From Luscinia megarhynchos (taxonomy: Eukaryota; Chordata; Aves; Passeriformes; Turdidae), in NCBI GenBank assembly GCA_034336665.1, contig JAPFBE010000002.1, forward strand, positions 14,672,906 to 14,736,905: a stretch of 64,000 bases of DNA, in the 5' to 3' direction. A program made the position numbers and the translations under genes. How positions within the stretch are numbered: the first letter of the stretch is position 1; every line of letters starts with the position of its first letter. The notes beneath the pieces are model-generated. The model did no database searches, was not told the origin of the DNA, and saw only the letters and a list, made by a program, of their open reading frames with translations. This document shows, in pieces, positions 15,174-26,737 of this stretch.

Positions 15174-15188
15174 AAAAAAAAAAAAAAA
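15174..15188. repeat. A15 homopolymer with CA-rich continuation
   Basis: This is an A run in intron 6 followed by about 45 bp of A/C-only-like sequence (CAAAAACCCAAACCCAAAAA). It is low complexity. Confidence 0.9.
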
Positions 15189-17787
15189 CAAAAACCCAAA
15201 CCCAAAAACCAACCAATCCCCAAAACACCAGGCTTTTAAATAACTGGCAAAAGATCCTGGACTGATGAATCTCCTTTGAAATTAGTACTCAAGACAATGG
15301 CAAGAGGGAAAAAATTGATCTATTAGAATGGAAATAAAGTTGTTCTATTTAATAGGGAGACCTATTTCTTAAAATAAGTTCCCATAGCTACCATAAGCTG
15401 CGTTTCATAGGTTTAATGTTGACCTAAAGCACCTTTTTCTAAGTCTTTCATATAGGATTTTTTCAAAAGATTTGAAATACATTAGCTTCTAACCTAAGCT
15501 CTACAGTGACTTTATAACGAAATTACCTTTTGTTACATGCCTAAAATAACCCGAGTTTCAAGAGTTCATATTCATCTCAGTTGTCATCCCTATATTGTCA
15601 AAACACATTATTTTTTTTTTTCAAACACAAAACCACTTACTCCCTGAAAATAATTTCTGTGCTATAGAGAGAGCATAGAATCGTGACCCCTCCCCACCTT
15701 GATTCTTTCAGCTAGTATCACAGTAAAAACCCCAAGCACTAAAGAGAGGAAGACAGGATACGAGTTCCAAACATACACCACAAATCACACTCACGTCAAG
15801 TCAACCAGCTGCTCACTCTTCAAGCACCTACACTGGCAATGTCCTTCTTGTAATGAGCTAGCAGTTAATTTCTTATCTAAATAAATAGAGTGGTAATGAT
15901 CAACCAGAAATTACCTGCATTTTTCCTGTTTTGTCTAGGTCTGACCAAATGTAATCAGCTTATAATTACACTAAGTAGCTTGCTTAGCATTCTATTTATA
16001 AAACTGATTAGATGCTGCTAAGCAGAGCAGGCAATGGTTTAACATTTTATTTTGATGTTGAAAGCAGCAGCTAGGAGAAAGGGAGCAAGGATGGCAGAGA
16101 ACAAAAACCATTCAGAAAACTATAGAAAGATTATTGTAGGGGACCAAATCTGAATTGCGTTATTTTAAACTTGTGTTACTTGGCTAAATAAGAAGTATTT
16201 AGAATTTTGGAATTATTACTCTTAAATTTTAGATTACTCAAGTAGGTCTGAACAAGTGAATATTCAGCCATACTGACTGCTGTTGACTCTTCCTGAAGAG
16301 AGAATACGGACTTGCCCTAACCTGGGAAAGAGAATCCAAGCTGCAGGAACATTACAGATCATTGCTGAGGCCTGAGGTTACAACAATAGAACAGGATGTG
16401 AAAAACTAAAGGGGCATGACATAAGAAACTGCCAGATGTGACAGGTAACATAGTAAGATACTGACAAAAGCCACAGACAGCACCATGAGGGATGACTGGA
16501 TTTCACAGGTGTTTAAAGGCGAGTTAGGTGAGAAACAGAAAAATTTCACAGAAAACTGAAAGGGGATCTTTAAGGTACTGGAGACCTTTTGGGAGATAGA
16601 ACTTGCAACATCAGTACTCCTTCAGTAACTGGATCTGTAACACCATAGAAATTCCCTACATAATAACTGAGAACCAGTAGGGAAAAAGTAGTCAGGGCTG
16701 AATAGATCTTTTGGAAAGAGACTGGAATTTTAAAAAACTATAAAAATAGAAAGCGCTATAAGAATGGCAAGGAGGGTGAGCACAGGTAAGCTAAGGAAAA
16801 TGTGGTCAGTGCTGTCTGGCACAGTCCCAACCCTTGAATACCTTAACCTCACCAGAATTGTGAGGGAATTGTTCTGATCTTATCACATGTATCAAACTTG
16901 CTTCCACAATTCAAGGAGACAAGGAGGGTACCAAGGTGCTTTCCCTGGCTAACAGCAGGACTCCTGCCTGGACAGATCAAGTAACCTGGTTATCCCCATG
17001 TCAGACAACATCCACATCCACTCACCCCTCCCAAACAGGCTGTCAAACACTGTCTTTGACAAACTGCTTCAATTCAACTCCTCATTTCCTAATTGATATA
17101 GTGAATGTTTTCTTATCTCCTTAGATTAGGTTATTTTTGGCACTGGCAGTAACAAAAATCAAGAAAGTCAACAGTTTAAGTTAAGTTATTTAAGTGCTTA
17201 GTATTTTTCTCTTGCTGCTTTATCTTTTAGGTAAACCTGAAGCTCATGAGTTGAAAGCTGAATTTTCACATATACTGCTGTAAGCTGAACTTTGATTCCA
17301 AGAATTAATGCCCTCCTTTTACAAGTAAGAGAATGGCAGGAGATTAATACCTTTCATACAGGGTGAAAGGTACTTATAGGATTGGATACTGATAGAACTG
17401 AAAGGAAAAAGAGGGAAATTCAGTTCCTAACCTGACACACCTGACGGTACATAGGAAAAAAAAAAGGAATCCATAAACCATAGCAAAGGATTAAAAGAAA
17501 CAACAGTTCATCTGTGCTTATTAACGACAGCCCTTATTTCAATTCTTTGCAGAGAATAACAAACACAACTTCATTTTAACAATTCCATGGCAGTTTTCCA
17601 AACACATGGAGTCTTTGTTCATCACTAAGACATTCAATGAATCTACTACAAATTTGCAATATCCTGTCAACGATTATTGTTTCTTTAGAAGATGAAAATA
17701 AAAGGGATTATAATCTATATGGGGGGGTTAATTTAAAAAGGCTTATATTGTATGCTAATTTATATTTATAACAATTGTTTTACTTAC

Positions 17788-17920
17788 CTTTTCGTTTTCT
17801 TGTAGTTTTCCAGTTGTAATGTCTGCATACATTTGTATCTTTCCAATTCACACTGCTCACATAATTCCTCAAGACACAATAGATGATTCTCCATTTCCTC
17901 AAAGCTTGCCTCTAGCTGGG
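17788..17920 (-). CDS. DTNBP1: DTNBP1 exon 6 (coiled coil)
   Basis: This 133-nt exon completes an alanine codon and then encodes 43 residues: [20 protein letters not shown], then [15 protein letters not shown], then LENYKKTK, plus two bases of an arginine codon. The acceptor is TTCTTACAG and the donor GTAAGT. The match to mammalian dysbindin (LEASFEE-EN-LL-LE-LC-QCELER) is clear and continuous. The sequence is rich in Glu and Leu, as expected for coiled coil. Some cysteine positions differ: a Cys appears in HLLCLEE, and the order is RYKC here versus RCKH in human as I recall it. Confidence 0.97.
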
Positions 17921-20900
17921 CTGTAAGAAAGATTTGTGTGAATATCAAATTGCGTCAACAGACGGACAACTCACCTGAACACATACAGGACTTCATAAAG
18001 ATAAATAAACAACATGGTGATAATTACACACATACAAATGGCTCCAAAAGATACACAAATCTCAGCCCAAATCCACAGGAAAGAGTGGCAGCAGAGCCAC
18101 GTTAAAGGGAGATCTGAGGTTCCCTTGGGGTAAGATGCTGAACCACTCTATTTGTCCCAGCATCGTGGTGTCACAGGCTCCTGGCCTGTATTTGAGGAGG
18201 AGAAGCATTCAGGACTCATACTTTTCCCTCTTGAGCAGACTGTCAGTTTAGCACTTCCTACACAGTAACAACCCAAGAAATAAAGCTGTGCTGGCCAAAG
18301 CCAGGTCAAATCTTCATTTATTCAAATGAAGCAAAAATAATGCATACAGGGAGAATTTTAACTTTCACATGATGTCATGGCAATATAAAAGAACATATAT
18401 TTATGTCTCTGAAGACAGACTGTTTACTGAGAGCTAAATATAGATTTACCTATTTTACATACATATGTAAATCTTATGATTAAATGTACCTATTTTACAT
18501 ACACATCTCTTAATCTTGTCTTTAAACATAATTGCTCAGTCTCAACTTCAAACAGATCTTGTCTATGACATGTCCTGAGAAAACTGATTTCGTCTCCTAG
18601 CTCATACTGCTTTGAGTAGAAACTGGAACTAGACAATTCCTGAGGGCCCTCCTCATCTGAATTAAACCATGTGAACTTTGTATCAAAGGATCTCTCTCCC
18701 TGACAATGATTAATGCTAAATTTCATGTATCTCCTCAGGATTCCACAGTGGAAAAACTATTTTCCCAAACCCTAACCAGCTGGTCACTCTGGGATGAAAT
18801 GTCGTGAATTACAGGAATATTATTCATCTTTTTGCCAGGACTTCTACACCAGAGGAAAGGTAAAGTGCAGGAACAAGAATAATGCACAGTTTTACAAACA
18901 AATAGCAGCCAGAGCTGATGTATTTCAGATGCTCAAAAGAAGGAAACACTAAGCTGAAGGTATCAGTCAAATCCTTCATTCTGGCTTGGCCATTCTACTT
19001 GAAGCCTGTGTTGGACAGTACACAATTTCAACTTCCTTAGCCCTTGCTCCATTATAAATAGCCATCCTTGTAACTCCCCTAAAAAAAGCAAAAGTTAAGA
19101 CCTCATAAGCAAATTTGCCAGGATGCATATTCATATGATTGACTTCACTTAACACCATTTTTTTAGTCCCTAACAAGGAAGATCCACAACAGTAGGAAAG
19201 GGCAATACGAATCAAATAATCAGCAAATATTTCCCTGAATTATTTTTCTGTATATAGATCACTGAGGGGAGGAGGGAGGGATTGGGGAAAAAAACAAAAA
19301 AAGGTAGTTGGCAAATAATGCAGAAAAAAGCTGGAGGGGAAATAAATTGTTTTCACTTCTACATATTGTGATGTGAAACATTCATTGTTTACCACATACT
19401 TAATTTTCTTTCACAAAATCCAGATGTATTCAAAGTGTAATATCATGATTACAATTATGATTGGTAAGCCCTTTCTCTTTAAGAAATGGACTTCTCTGAC
19501 TGCATTAAAATCCAAATACCTGCATTGTGCTAACTTGTTTTTCAGAATAATTGCTCCCTTATTAATCTGCAAAATTCTCAAACACAGCAGGGCTGAAGAT
19601 AATTTACTAAGGTACTATGAACCACTGTTTTTTCCTCTTAAAAACCCCCACCACCACCTGCTATGCTGTATTTGCTGTTGAAATAATATTAAAAGAAAAC
19701 AACAAAGAACAGGAAAATAAAGAGGATGAAGAAAAGTGAATTCTAGAGACCAACTGATTCCTAGCACTTGCATTTGAGCAGCCTCTAGTGGGAATTGCAG
19801 AAAATGCTGTGCTCCTGAAGAACAGGAATGGACACTAGAGATCTCTCCAGGAGGCAACAATCCTCCTTTACTGCAACAGAGGTTTCAGAAGTTTTTTTTC
19901 TTTCTGAAGTGAAAAAAAATTGTTTTTCACAAAAAAAAGGTGAAGACAAGCTCCATTGCAGCAGCACCAGCTACAGCTGAGAACACCTCTCTTACCCAAA
20001 AGAGAATATATGCACTATACATAAAAAGGCAGTGCCAGACAAAACTACAGATTTAATCCATTTGAAACTCAGCTGTAAAAAACTCCATGTCCTCTAAATC
20101 TTTTTCAGATTGTAAAAAACATATTTACCTTTAGATTAAGAATTTTCATGTATAACAATCTGTCACACTTGGTAGAAACAGTATTATTTATTAGATAGAT
20201 TAAAAAAACCTGTTCTTTGAGTCACATCACTCCAATTAGAGCAGTTTGGGCTGTATTTCTTACACTACCACAAGTATAACAACATTATTTGAAACTTTAT
20301 TTCTTATTTTTAATTCTTTTGAAGTATGTTTAAAGTTTGGTCAGATGACATTACATTGCATTATCTTCCATTAGCATACACTGTTTTCAGCTATCAGTTA
20401 ACAAAGAATTTACCTAGAAGTCAACAATCACAGATTTTTTTTACCCAGAAAACACTTTCTTTCTAAAGTGTACCTCATTTAAATTTATCACGTAATTTTT
20501 CTAACTGAAACCTATGTTATCTGTAGTTCTGTACGAGTACAAAAATTTGTTAGAACAGCTAAATCACAGCTGTATGTCAGAAAATAGGCTTCCACTAACT
20601 TTAGATGTAGCTTTCATGCACTGTCCCAGCCACTCAAACAACAGAGATCATGTAGAAGTATTAAAGGCATATCTACAAAGCTAATTTTTTATGACTAAAA
20701 GGCAAAAAGGCAAAAAGTCAAAAAGCAGAAAGGATGGAAGCAATTACATCAAAGATGTTCCCTCTACCTCTAGGCCACATAAGGGCAGAGATTACTAAAA
20801 GCTTAAAATGAGCAGTGAGAGCCATATATGGACAGGAAGAATTCAATTCAGCAGCAACAAAAAAAAAAAGAAAGAAAAGGAAAAACTATATAATTACAGT

Positions 20901-23900
20901 TCTACTGGTGCTACATTTTTATCTGTTTTTACCGAAAGGACCTTAAACCCAGCTAGTCTTATATCACTTACATGAAGTTAAAGCAGCTTCTCTGCTGAAA
21001 CACATCAATTACACTAGGATCCTTTTCCTTGTGTGTTCAATCCTCAGACAGTTCCAAGTTTACAGCACCAAACTGCATGCCTTTTATACATATATATCTC
21101 TACCTAATACAACAACTCCCTCTGCTGAGGAGTTGTGCCCTGGAGCCTATGGAGAAAAATTCCCTGTTGAACATAGCTGCCTTCACATAATATTATTCAA
21201 ATTCCCTGGTTTTACATAAATCTTCCCAACACTTTCCTTGATTTTCTCAGTAAAAGATAAATACAAATTCTGAAAAAAATAGACTGAATTTTGCAAAGCT
21301 GGAGAATGGCAACTTCCATACTTGATACACAATCGAAATAAAAAAGACTTACCTTTTACTCAAGATATAAACAAGGATACTTCCCCAAAGCAGTGCACAA
21401 GGTTCTGTTTCCCCAATGAATTTTCACACCTGTCTAGCCCTCACTTAAAAAAAACCAACCCTAAAGACTAAGAGGCAAAGGCTTTTAATTCTGTGACTAC
21501 ATCTCCAGCCTTATTTTCTTCCCAGTCCCACCAGTAAAACATTTTCAACCTATGTTGGAACTGTCATCTATGTACAAGATCAGTCTTCCTGAAACCAGTA
21601 TCAAGTTAATTCTTAACATTAGATCTTAAAAAAAAAAAAGAAGGGAGAAAAACTGGATTTTGATCAATGTTTATGTGTATTGATCTGCTGAAATCAAAAC
21701 AGGTGTTTGAGCAAAATGCCACTGCTCAAACATGAAAACACATTTCATACTAAGTATGCCAGATATCAGCAACCAAATATTTTCTACAAAATCTCAAATA
21801 AAAACTGGCTTAAGTGATGATTCCAATTCCATACTTTGAAAGGGCAGTAACGTTCCTTTTCACTTTTACATGAAACTAATTTTTTCTTCAAAGTTCTCAG
21901 TAGCAGCTACAAGACATTGCATAATAGAATAAATTTATCAAATGAAGACACAGACTTTCTACTTCAAGTGAGGGATGACTGATAACGTGAATACCTAAGC
22001 TGAAGAACTTGATAAAATTGCTAATGAAAATGTGTCTTGTAATACATAGGAAAAGCTGAAGAATCTGTACATGAGTCCTATCAATTTTAAATAGGTCACT
22101 AAAAAGGTTCATTTCCATTATCTGAAATTTTTTTTACCGAAAGCAGCCAGGGTCCCCTATCTACTTTCCAAATAAAAGCATTAATAGATTTATTAGAAGC
22201 ATATCATGTCAGAAGAAACAACTATTTCATTGAAATGATGAAGGTTAGCCAAAATACATCTTGGGTGCAAAACCCAGCACTTTGTGATTCTACTTTCACT
22301 TTTTTTTTTCACAGAATGTTTCACTCATATTGAAAATTTACAGTCAGAGTAATAGTTTGACTCTTGGAAAACTGAATGCATTTTATATTTATATGAAGAA
22401 GTTAGTTAAGAGTTATAAAGACTAAAAACAGTGAGCTGAATATCGCAGTCAATTTCTGTTAAATCACCTCCAGAAGGCTAGATGTTGAATTTGGTACAAA
22501 TTACATCTATCTCTTCAAATAGACTCCATAAAAATATTAGAAGAAAAAATAAAACCCCAAAAAAAATTTTAAATCCTCACAGTTGCTAGGAGGAACTAAT
22601 AAGAAACTTTAGATAAATTACTTAAAATCTGACACAAAGGGTAAAGCTAGAAGGTTTGCTTCAAATCTCAGAATCTTAGCAGTATACTTCAAAATTCATT
22701 AGCTTCCCTGAGCAGGCTGCTGAATGCTTCCTTAAATCCTACTTTTGCAGTATCAAAAATATCTAGAGATATCTCTCTCTAAGAAATTCTACAATTGGAG
22801 TACAATTAATTCTAGTTCATAAAACTGTATTAGGAATCAGAAAAGTAGCCCCGATTCATCAGGATTTACATCATTTGCAGTTATAAACTATAAAGGCAAT
22901 TCCATTAGCTTTCTATTATATTGTTTATCTTTGATCTACCAGTGGACTGCATGATAATATTAAACCTAGTATTTTAATAAATCATTATTTGAACTTACAT
23001 TTCCTTAGAAAATTTTTTTTCAAACAGTCAATATTAAATGGTTAGCACAGATGATAAAGCCTTATCAAACAAGATGGTATAAGAAAATTGTAATAAAATA
23101 GAATACATTCCTTGGTTCAGAAATAAATAGCAAAGTTATTACCAGCCTACCTAGAAACAAAAGCTGATTTGTGCATGTCCACTGACCATAGCAGAATGAG
23201 AAATTAGCCCTTGAAGAGAGAAAAGAACCCTCCTTTTCTTCACATCATGTCAGTACACCAATCCAGCCCACCCCACAAAAAAAAAAACAGAGCTGCAACC
23301 ATATGAGGAATTTCTTTCATGCTGCAAGAAAGAGGAGTGCAGGCACACTCCCTGGGGAACTTAGCTACCTAAAATCCATGGGCAGACAACAGTTTTTCAA
23401 AGCTTTAATTTGATCCTCCCCATACAGATTTTCATGGAAGTATCAAGAGACATACTGTGGACAGACACGGCTACTGCTTGTCAAATGCTGCCTGCCCATT
23501 TCAAGGCTCAGCAACTGTAGAGACTTTCAGAGACTAAGAGTCCCCAACATTTTTTCCTAATTTAATTTTCCACAGTGGATCAACAGTTTTGTATGAGAGG
23601 TTCCAGAATTAGTCCACCAAAGCATTCATCTTTTAAATAAAATGAACAGGTTAACCTTTGGTAAAGTTTTAAAAACTGCAACCCACCTAACAAACATGAG
23701 GTGCTTGCTAACTTTAATAGGCAGCATTAATATCCACCTATAGAAAAGCTGGGTATCACTTCAGAATATCTTAACCCTGCATATTCATTCAAATTATGGA
23801 AGTTACCTTTGGAACCAACGAGCATTCAAAACCAAAGGTTTCTGCCTTGAAAGTGTCCCTAGCCAGGTAAATTTCCCCCGTCCCATCCCAAATGCTAAGT

Positions 23901-24244
23901 TTAACCATTATTCTGTAAAATTACATGGATTCTGAAAGAAGCAGCTATATACGAGTGCTCATACTTTCAAAAATATTAACAATTTAACAAGACTTCAAGA
24001 ATAGCATTTTTACCTGTTCAAACATTTGCCTTTTATTTTTTTCAAATAACAACACATACAAAATTTTAACTGCTGGGAGAGCAACCACTGCCATTTGTTG
24101 ATCTTTTTTAAAAATTTGTTTACGTACTATGGTTTTACCACAGAAAGCAAAATTAAATTTCGTAATCACAACATTCACAGCAGCTGAACTTCAGTCTAGT
24201 CCTCTGTACTGATCTGAATGCTAGTTATGTCTGTAAGAACTTAC
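17921..24244 (-). other. DTNBP1: DTNBP1 intron 5
   Basis: This intron is 6,324 bp of AT-rich sequence. It contains a short direct repeat (18447-18463 and 18487-18503) and an A/G-rich run near 20860-20885. No gene or recognisable mobile element was seen. Confidence 0.85.
18447..18503. repeat. Short direct repeat, 40-bp offset
   Basis: TACCTATTTTACATACA occurs at 18447-18463 and again at 18487-18503, in intron 5. This suggests a small local duplication. Confidence 0.85.
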
Positions 24245-24377
24245 CAAGGCTTGCTGTGAGGCATTCCAGATCTGCTAAAAATCCCGGTATTTGCTGAAGC
24301 TGATCCTGCAGTTCCACCAGACTGTTCCTCTTCTTCTCCCAATGTGCAGAAAGCATCACAACTTCACTATCAACCAG
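24245..24377 (-). CDS. DTNBP1: DTNBP1 exon 5 (start of central coiled coil)
   Basis: This 133-nt exon encodes 44 residues starting [20 protein letters not shown] and ending LECLTASL, plus one base. The acceptor is TTGTTGCAG and the donor a consensus [22 protein letters not shown] is identical to the mammalian protein as I recall it and is the strongest single identification in the window. The heptad-like spacing of leucines ([20 protein letters not shown]) fits the N-terminal part of the coiled coil by which dysbindin packs with other BLOC-1 subunits. An open frame continues a little upstream of the acceptor, but that part is intron. Confidence 0.98.
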
Positions 24378-25880
24378 CTGCAACAAACAGGTCTTTAATT
24401 GCAAATTTATGTACCTGTTTATGAGCATCTTGACTCGTTTTTATAATTAATACATTTGGAAGCATAAGGTCAGCACAGCAACCTCACAGCACTGCCACTT
24501 GTATACTCCTCAAGTAAATACACAACATGCTCAAAAAAAATCTCCCTGCACTATGAATATTTATATCAAAATGCACTGAAACAAAATATGACAAAAATTT
24601 ATTTCTCAATATACTAATCAATGCAGGAACTATTTTATGGATGCTAATATCTGTAAACAAGATGTACCTGAACTTTTGGCAGCAGTGCTGCACTGGTGCA
24701 CAATAACAACATCGCAGTGCTGTGATTTTAGATCAATAGTTTAATGTTGCCAGTCATACCAATTTCATCTAAACAATAAAAATGAAAATTCTGCACATGC
24801 AAAGTCATCTAGAAAATAAAGTAAAAGGAATAACATTTCTAAAAAAGTTGCCTTTGTAACCTTATTGCTCTTCTGCTTTTGTGATAAACTGCAGAAGTGC
24901 CAAGTGTTTATGAACACATTTCCACATTAGTTCAATTCTTGTTGTTTCATTCTTCCTAACTTTTGTTATATAATAAGAAAACTATATACTGCTTCAAAAT
25001 TTTGTTCATAGTTTTGATGAAAAACACCAGGATCAAGACACCTTAGGTAACAAATGTTTCCCTTATATATAATTGAGATTATTCAATTACTGTTTCCCTG
25101 CTCTTCATCCCATTACCCGTTCTTCCTCTTGCACACAACTACAGCCTGTGGCTGGATCTGCATTCTGAATTCTTAAATTTTTATAGTCTTTATATGCAGA
25201 AACTGAAAAAGTCTGAGCAATGGGCAAAGAAGCTCTCAAATTTACAATCCAGCCACTTTAGACCAATTATTTTAAAAGAACAACTTCTATCTTTCACAAA
25301 TTCCTCCAGCTACCTATCTCTGTTAAAAAAAACCACTTTGAAACAGAAAGCCTGGTGCTGAGTAATGCTGAGCAGTTGGTAACACTTACTGGAAGTTTCC
25401 TTTCCCTTCATTCCACAAACAAACCACACTTGCCACTTTGCTTCCAGGGCAGGGATAGCAAATGAAATTACGAGAAAGCACAAACACTTCCCAAGTCTTT
25501 CAGGCTGGGCAAGCCAATCTTGCTGTGTCTTGTGCACTAGAGTGGGCAGCAGTGTCAGCTGCACAGCCCTGCCCTGATACAAAACACTAAGGAGCCTCAA
25601 CCCCAAATACATTCTGTGCTTTCCCAGCCACCCCCTCTACTTTTAAAGAGCTACAACAGTAACATACATCATATTTGCAACTGTTTACACTGAATCACAT
25701 TATTTGTTATTTCACATTTGCATTACGTTGTTGTTTACATTATGATAAGAGTGAACAAGACTGTGTGGGTGTTTACCTGGGGGCCAAGGTTAACCCTGTA
25801 GGCTGGTACTAAAACTTTTAGTTTAAAATTCTTTACACGTTTTAAAATATTTAATGTACGGCATTGTTATTTTTTCTTAC
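24378..25880 (-). other. DTNBP1: DTNBP1 intron 4
   Basis: This intron is 1,503 bp. A somewhat GC-richer stretch at about 25340-25640 could be an old repeat, but I cannot assign it to a family. Nothing else was seen. Confidence 0.85.
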
Positions 25881-25941
25881 CTCTCCAGCTTTGGCACAAT
25901 CTTTGGCTCCTTTATGAAGGGCAGCCCAAGCATCTTCATAT
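25881..25941 (-). CDS. DTNBP1: DTNBP1 exon 4
   Basis: This 61-nt exon encodes YEDAWAALHKGAKDCAKAGE after completing an arginine codon. The acceptor is TCTCTTCAG and the donor is a consensus GTAAGA. The segment corresponds to the mammalian YED-WAALH--AKDCA-AGE region, just before the central coiled coil. It ends exactly on a codon boundary, so exon 5 begins in phase 0. Only 745 bp separate it from exon 3, the shortest intron seen here. Confidence 0.96.
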
Positions 25942-26686
25942 CTGAAGAGAACAAAAATTACTGTTCTTACTGCACTCTCCTTACAACAGAATTAATGGAT
26001 GTCACTGTGCTTATATTTACAGGTACTACAAGAAATTACAGCTTAAAGAGCTGTGTAATTCTTTCCAGTACTTACTGTTCTGCCAAGACATATATGCAGT
26101 GAGAAATAATGTCTTTTAAAGAAAAAGTGGTTCATTTTTTTTAACCTGCTAACTGACGTTAAAAGCTAAATGGACTCAGCAATAATTACAAGACAACTCA
26201 CCACCTTAAACATCATTGGAACTCAATTAAGGAAATGAAAAAAATAATATTGTAATCACACATATATCCCTTCCAAATAAAAAAAAAATCACCAAAATTC
26301 CCCAAGAAACAACCAAAGGAAAAAAAAACCAAAAAACCAAAAACACTGAAGGAAATTATATCAAATATATCTAAGCTATGAAACCACAGATTGGGGCCCA
26401 GTGCTGGCCTCCTCCACCCTTCTGCATTATGACATCTTATTAAGTCATCTTTCAAATGTGGCTTTTCCTCCAGAACTTCAGTTTCATTAACATGACAGCA
26501 CTTTAGGACTGGGCAAGCTTTAAACACATTTATCATTTGGTAACCACTCCCACACTACTAACTGCAGAACAACCAAAATGCTATTAGTAACACTTTGATT
26601 TTCTTCTCTAACTTCTTTTTTAAGAAATTAGACTTTTTTAATCTAATACAGGAAGCAAACACTAATAAAGAAAAGGAAGGTCATAC
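25942..26686 (-). other. DTNBP1: DTNBP1 intron 3
   Basis: This is a short intron of 745 bp with an A-rich stretch near 26278-26345. A 107-codon open frame crosses it on the minus strand (26213-26536), but its product is low-complexity Phe-rich sequence from the complement of that A-rich tract and is not credible as protein. Confidence 0.88.
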
Positions 26687-26737
26687 CTGCTTAGTAATTC
26701 CAGTCCAGCAGAAAATTCTGGCAAACACTGAGCAGTT
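26687..26737 (-). CDS. DTNBP1: DTNBP1 exon 3
   Basis: This 51-nt exon encodes TAQCLPEFSAGLELLS, with split arginine codons at both ends. The acceptor is TTTTATAG and the donor GTATGA. SAGLELLS is the diagnostic match to dysbindin. The preceding residues (TAQCLPEF) are diverged from the mammalian form, including an extra cysteine. Like exon 2 it is 51 nt and phase 2 on both sides, so it too is a frame-neutral cassette. Confidence 0.93.

Larger units (their letters stand above)
6404..17787 (-). other. DTNBP1: DTNBP1 intron 6
   Basis: At 11,384 bp this is the largest complete intron here. It holds the 12-bp tandem repeat at 6538-6588 and an A15 run at 15174-15188 followed by a CA-rich stretch, and is otherwise AT-rich unique-looking sequence. 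I recognise no transposable element, coding exon or RNA gene. The open frames in it are short and without recognisable domains. Confidence 0.85.

Noticed and set aside
24225..24428. Reading the exon 5 open frame as a complete small protein starting at 24428
   Set aside because: The first 17 codons are intron. A CAG acceptor precedes LVDSEVV at 24377 and a GTAAGT donor ends the exon at 24245.
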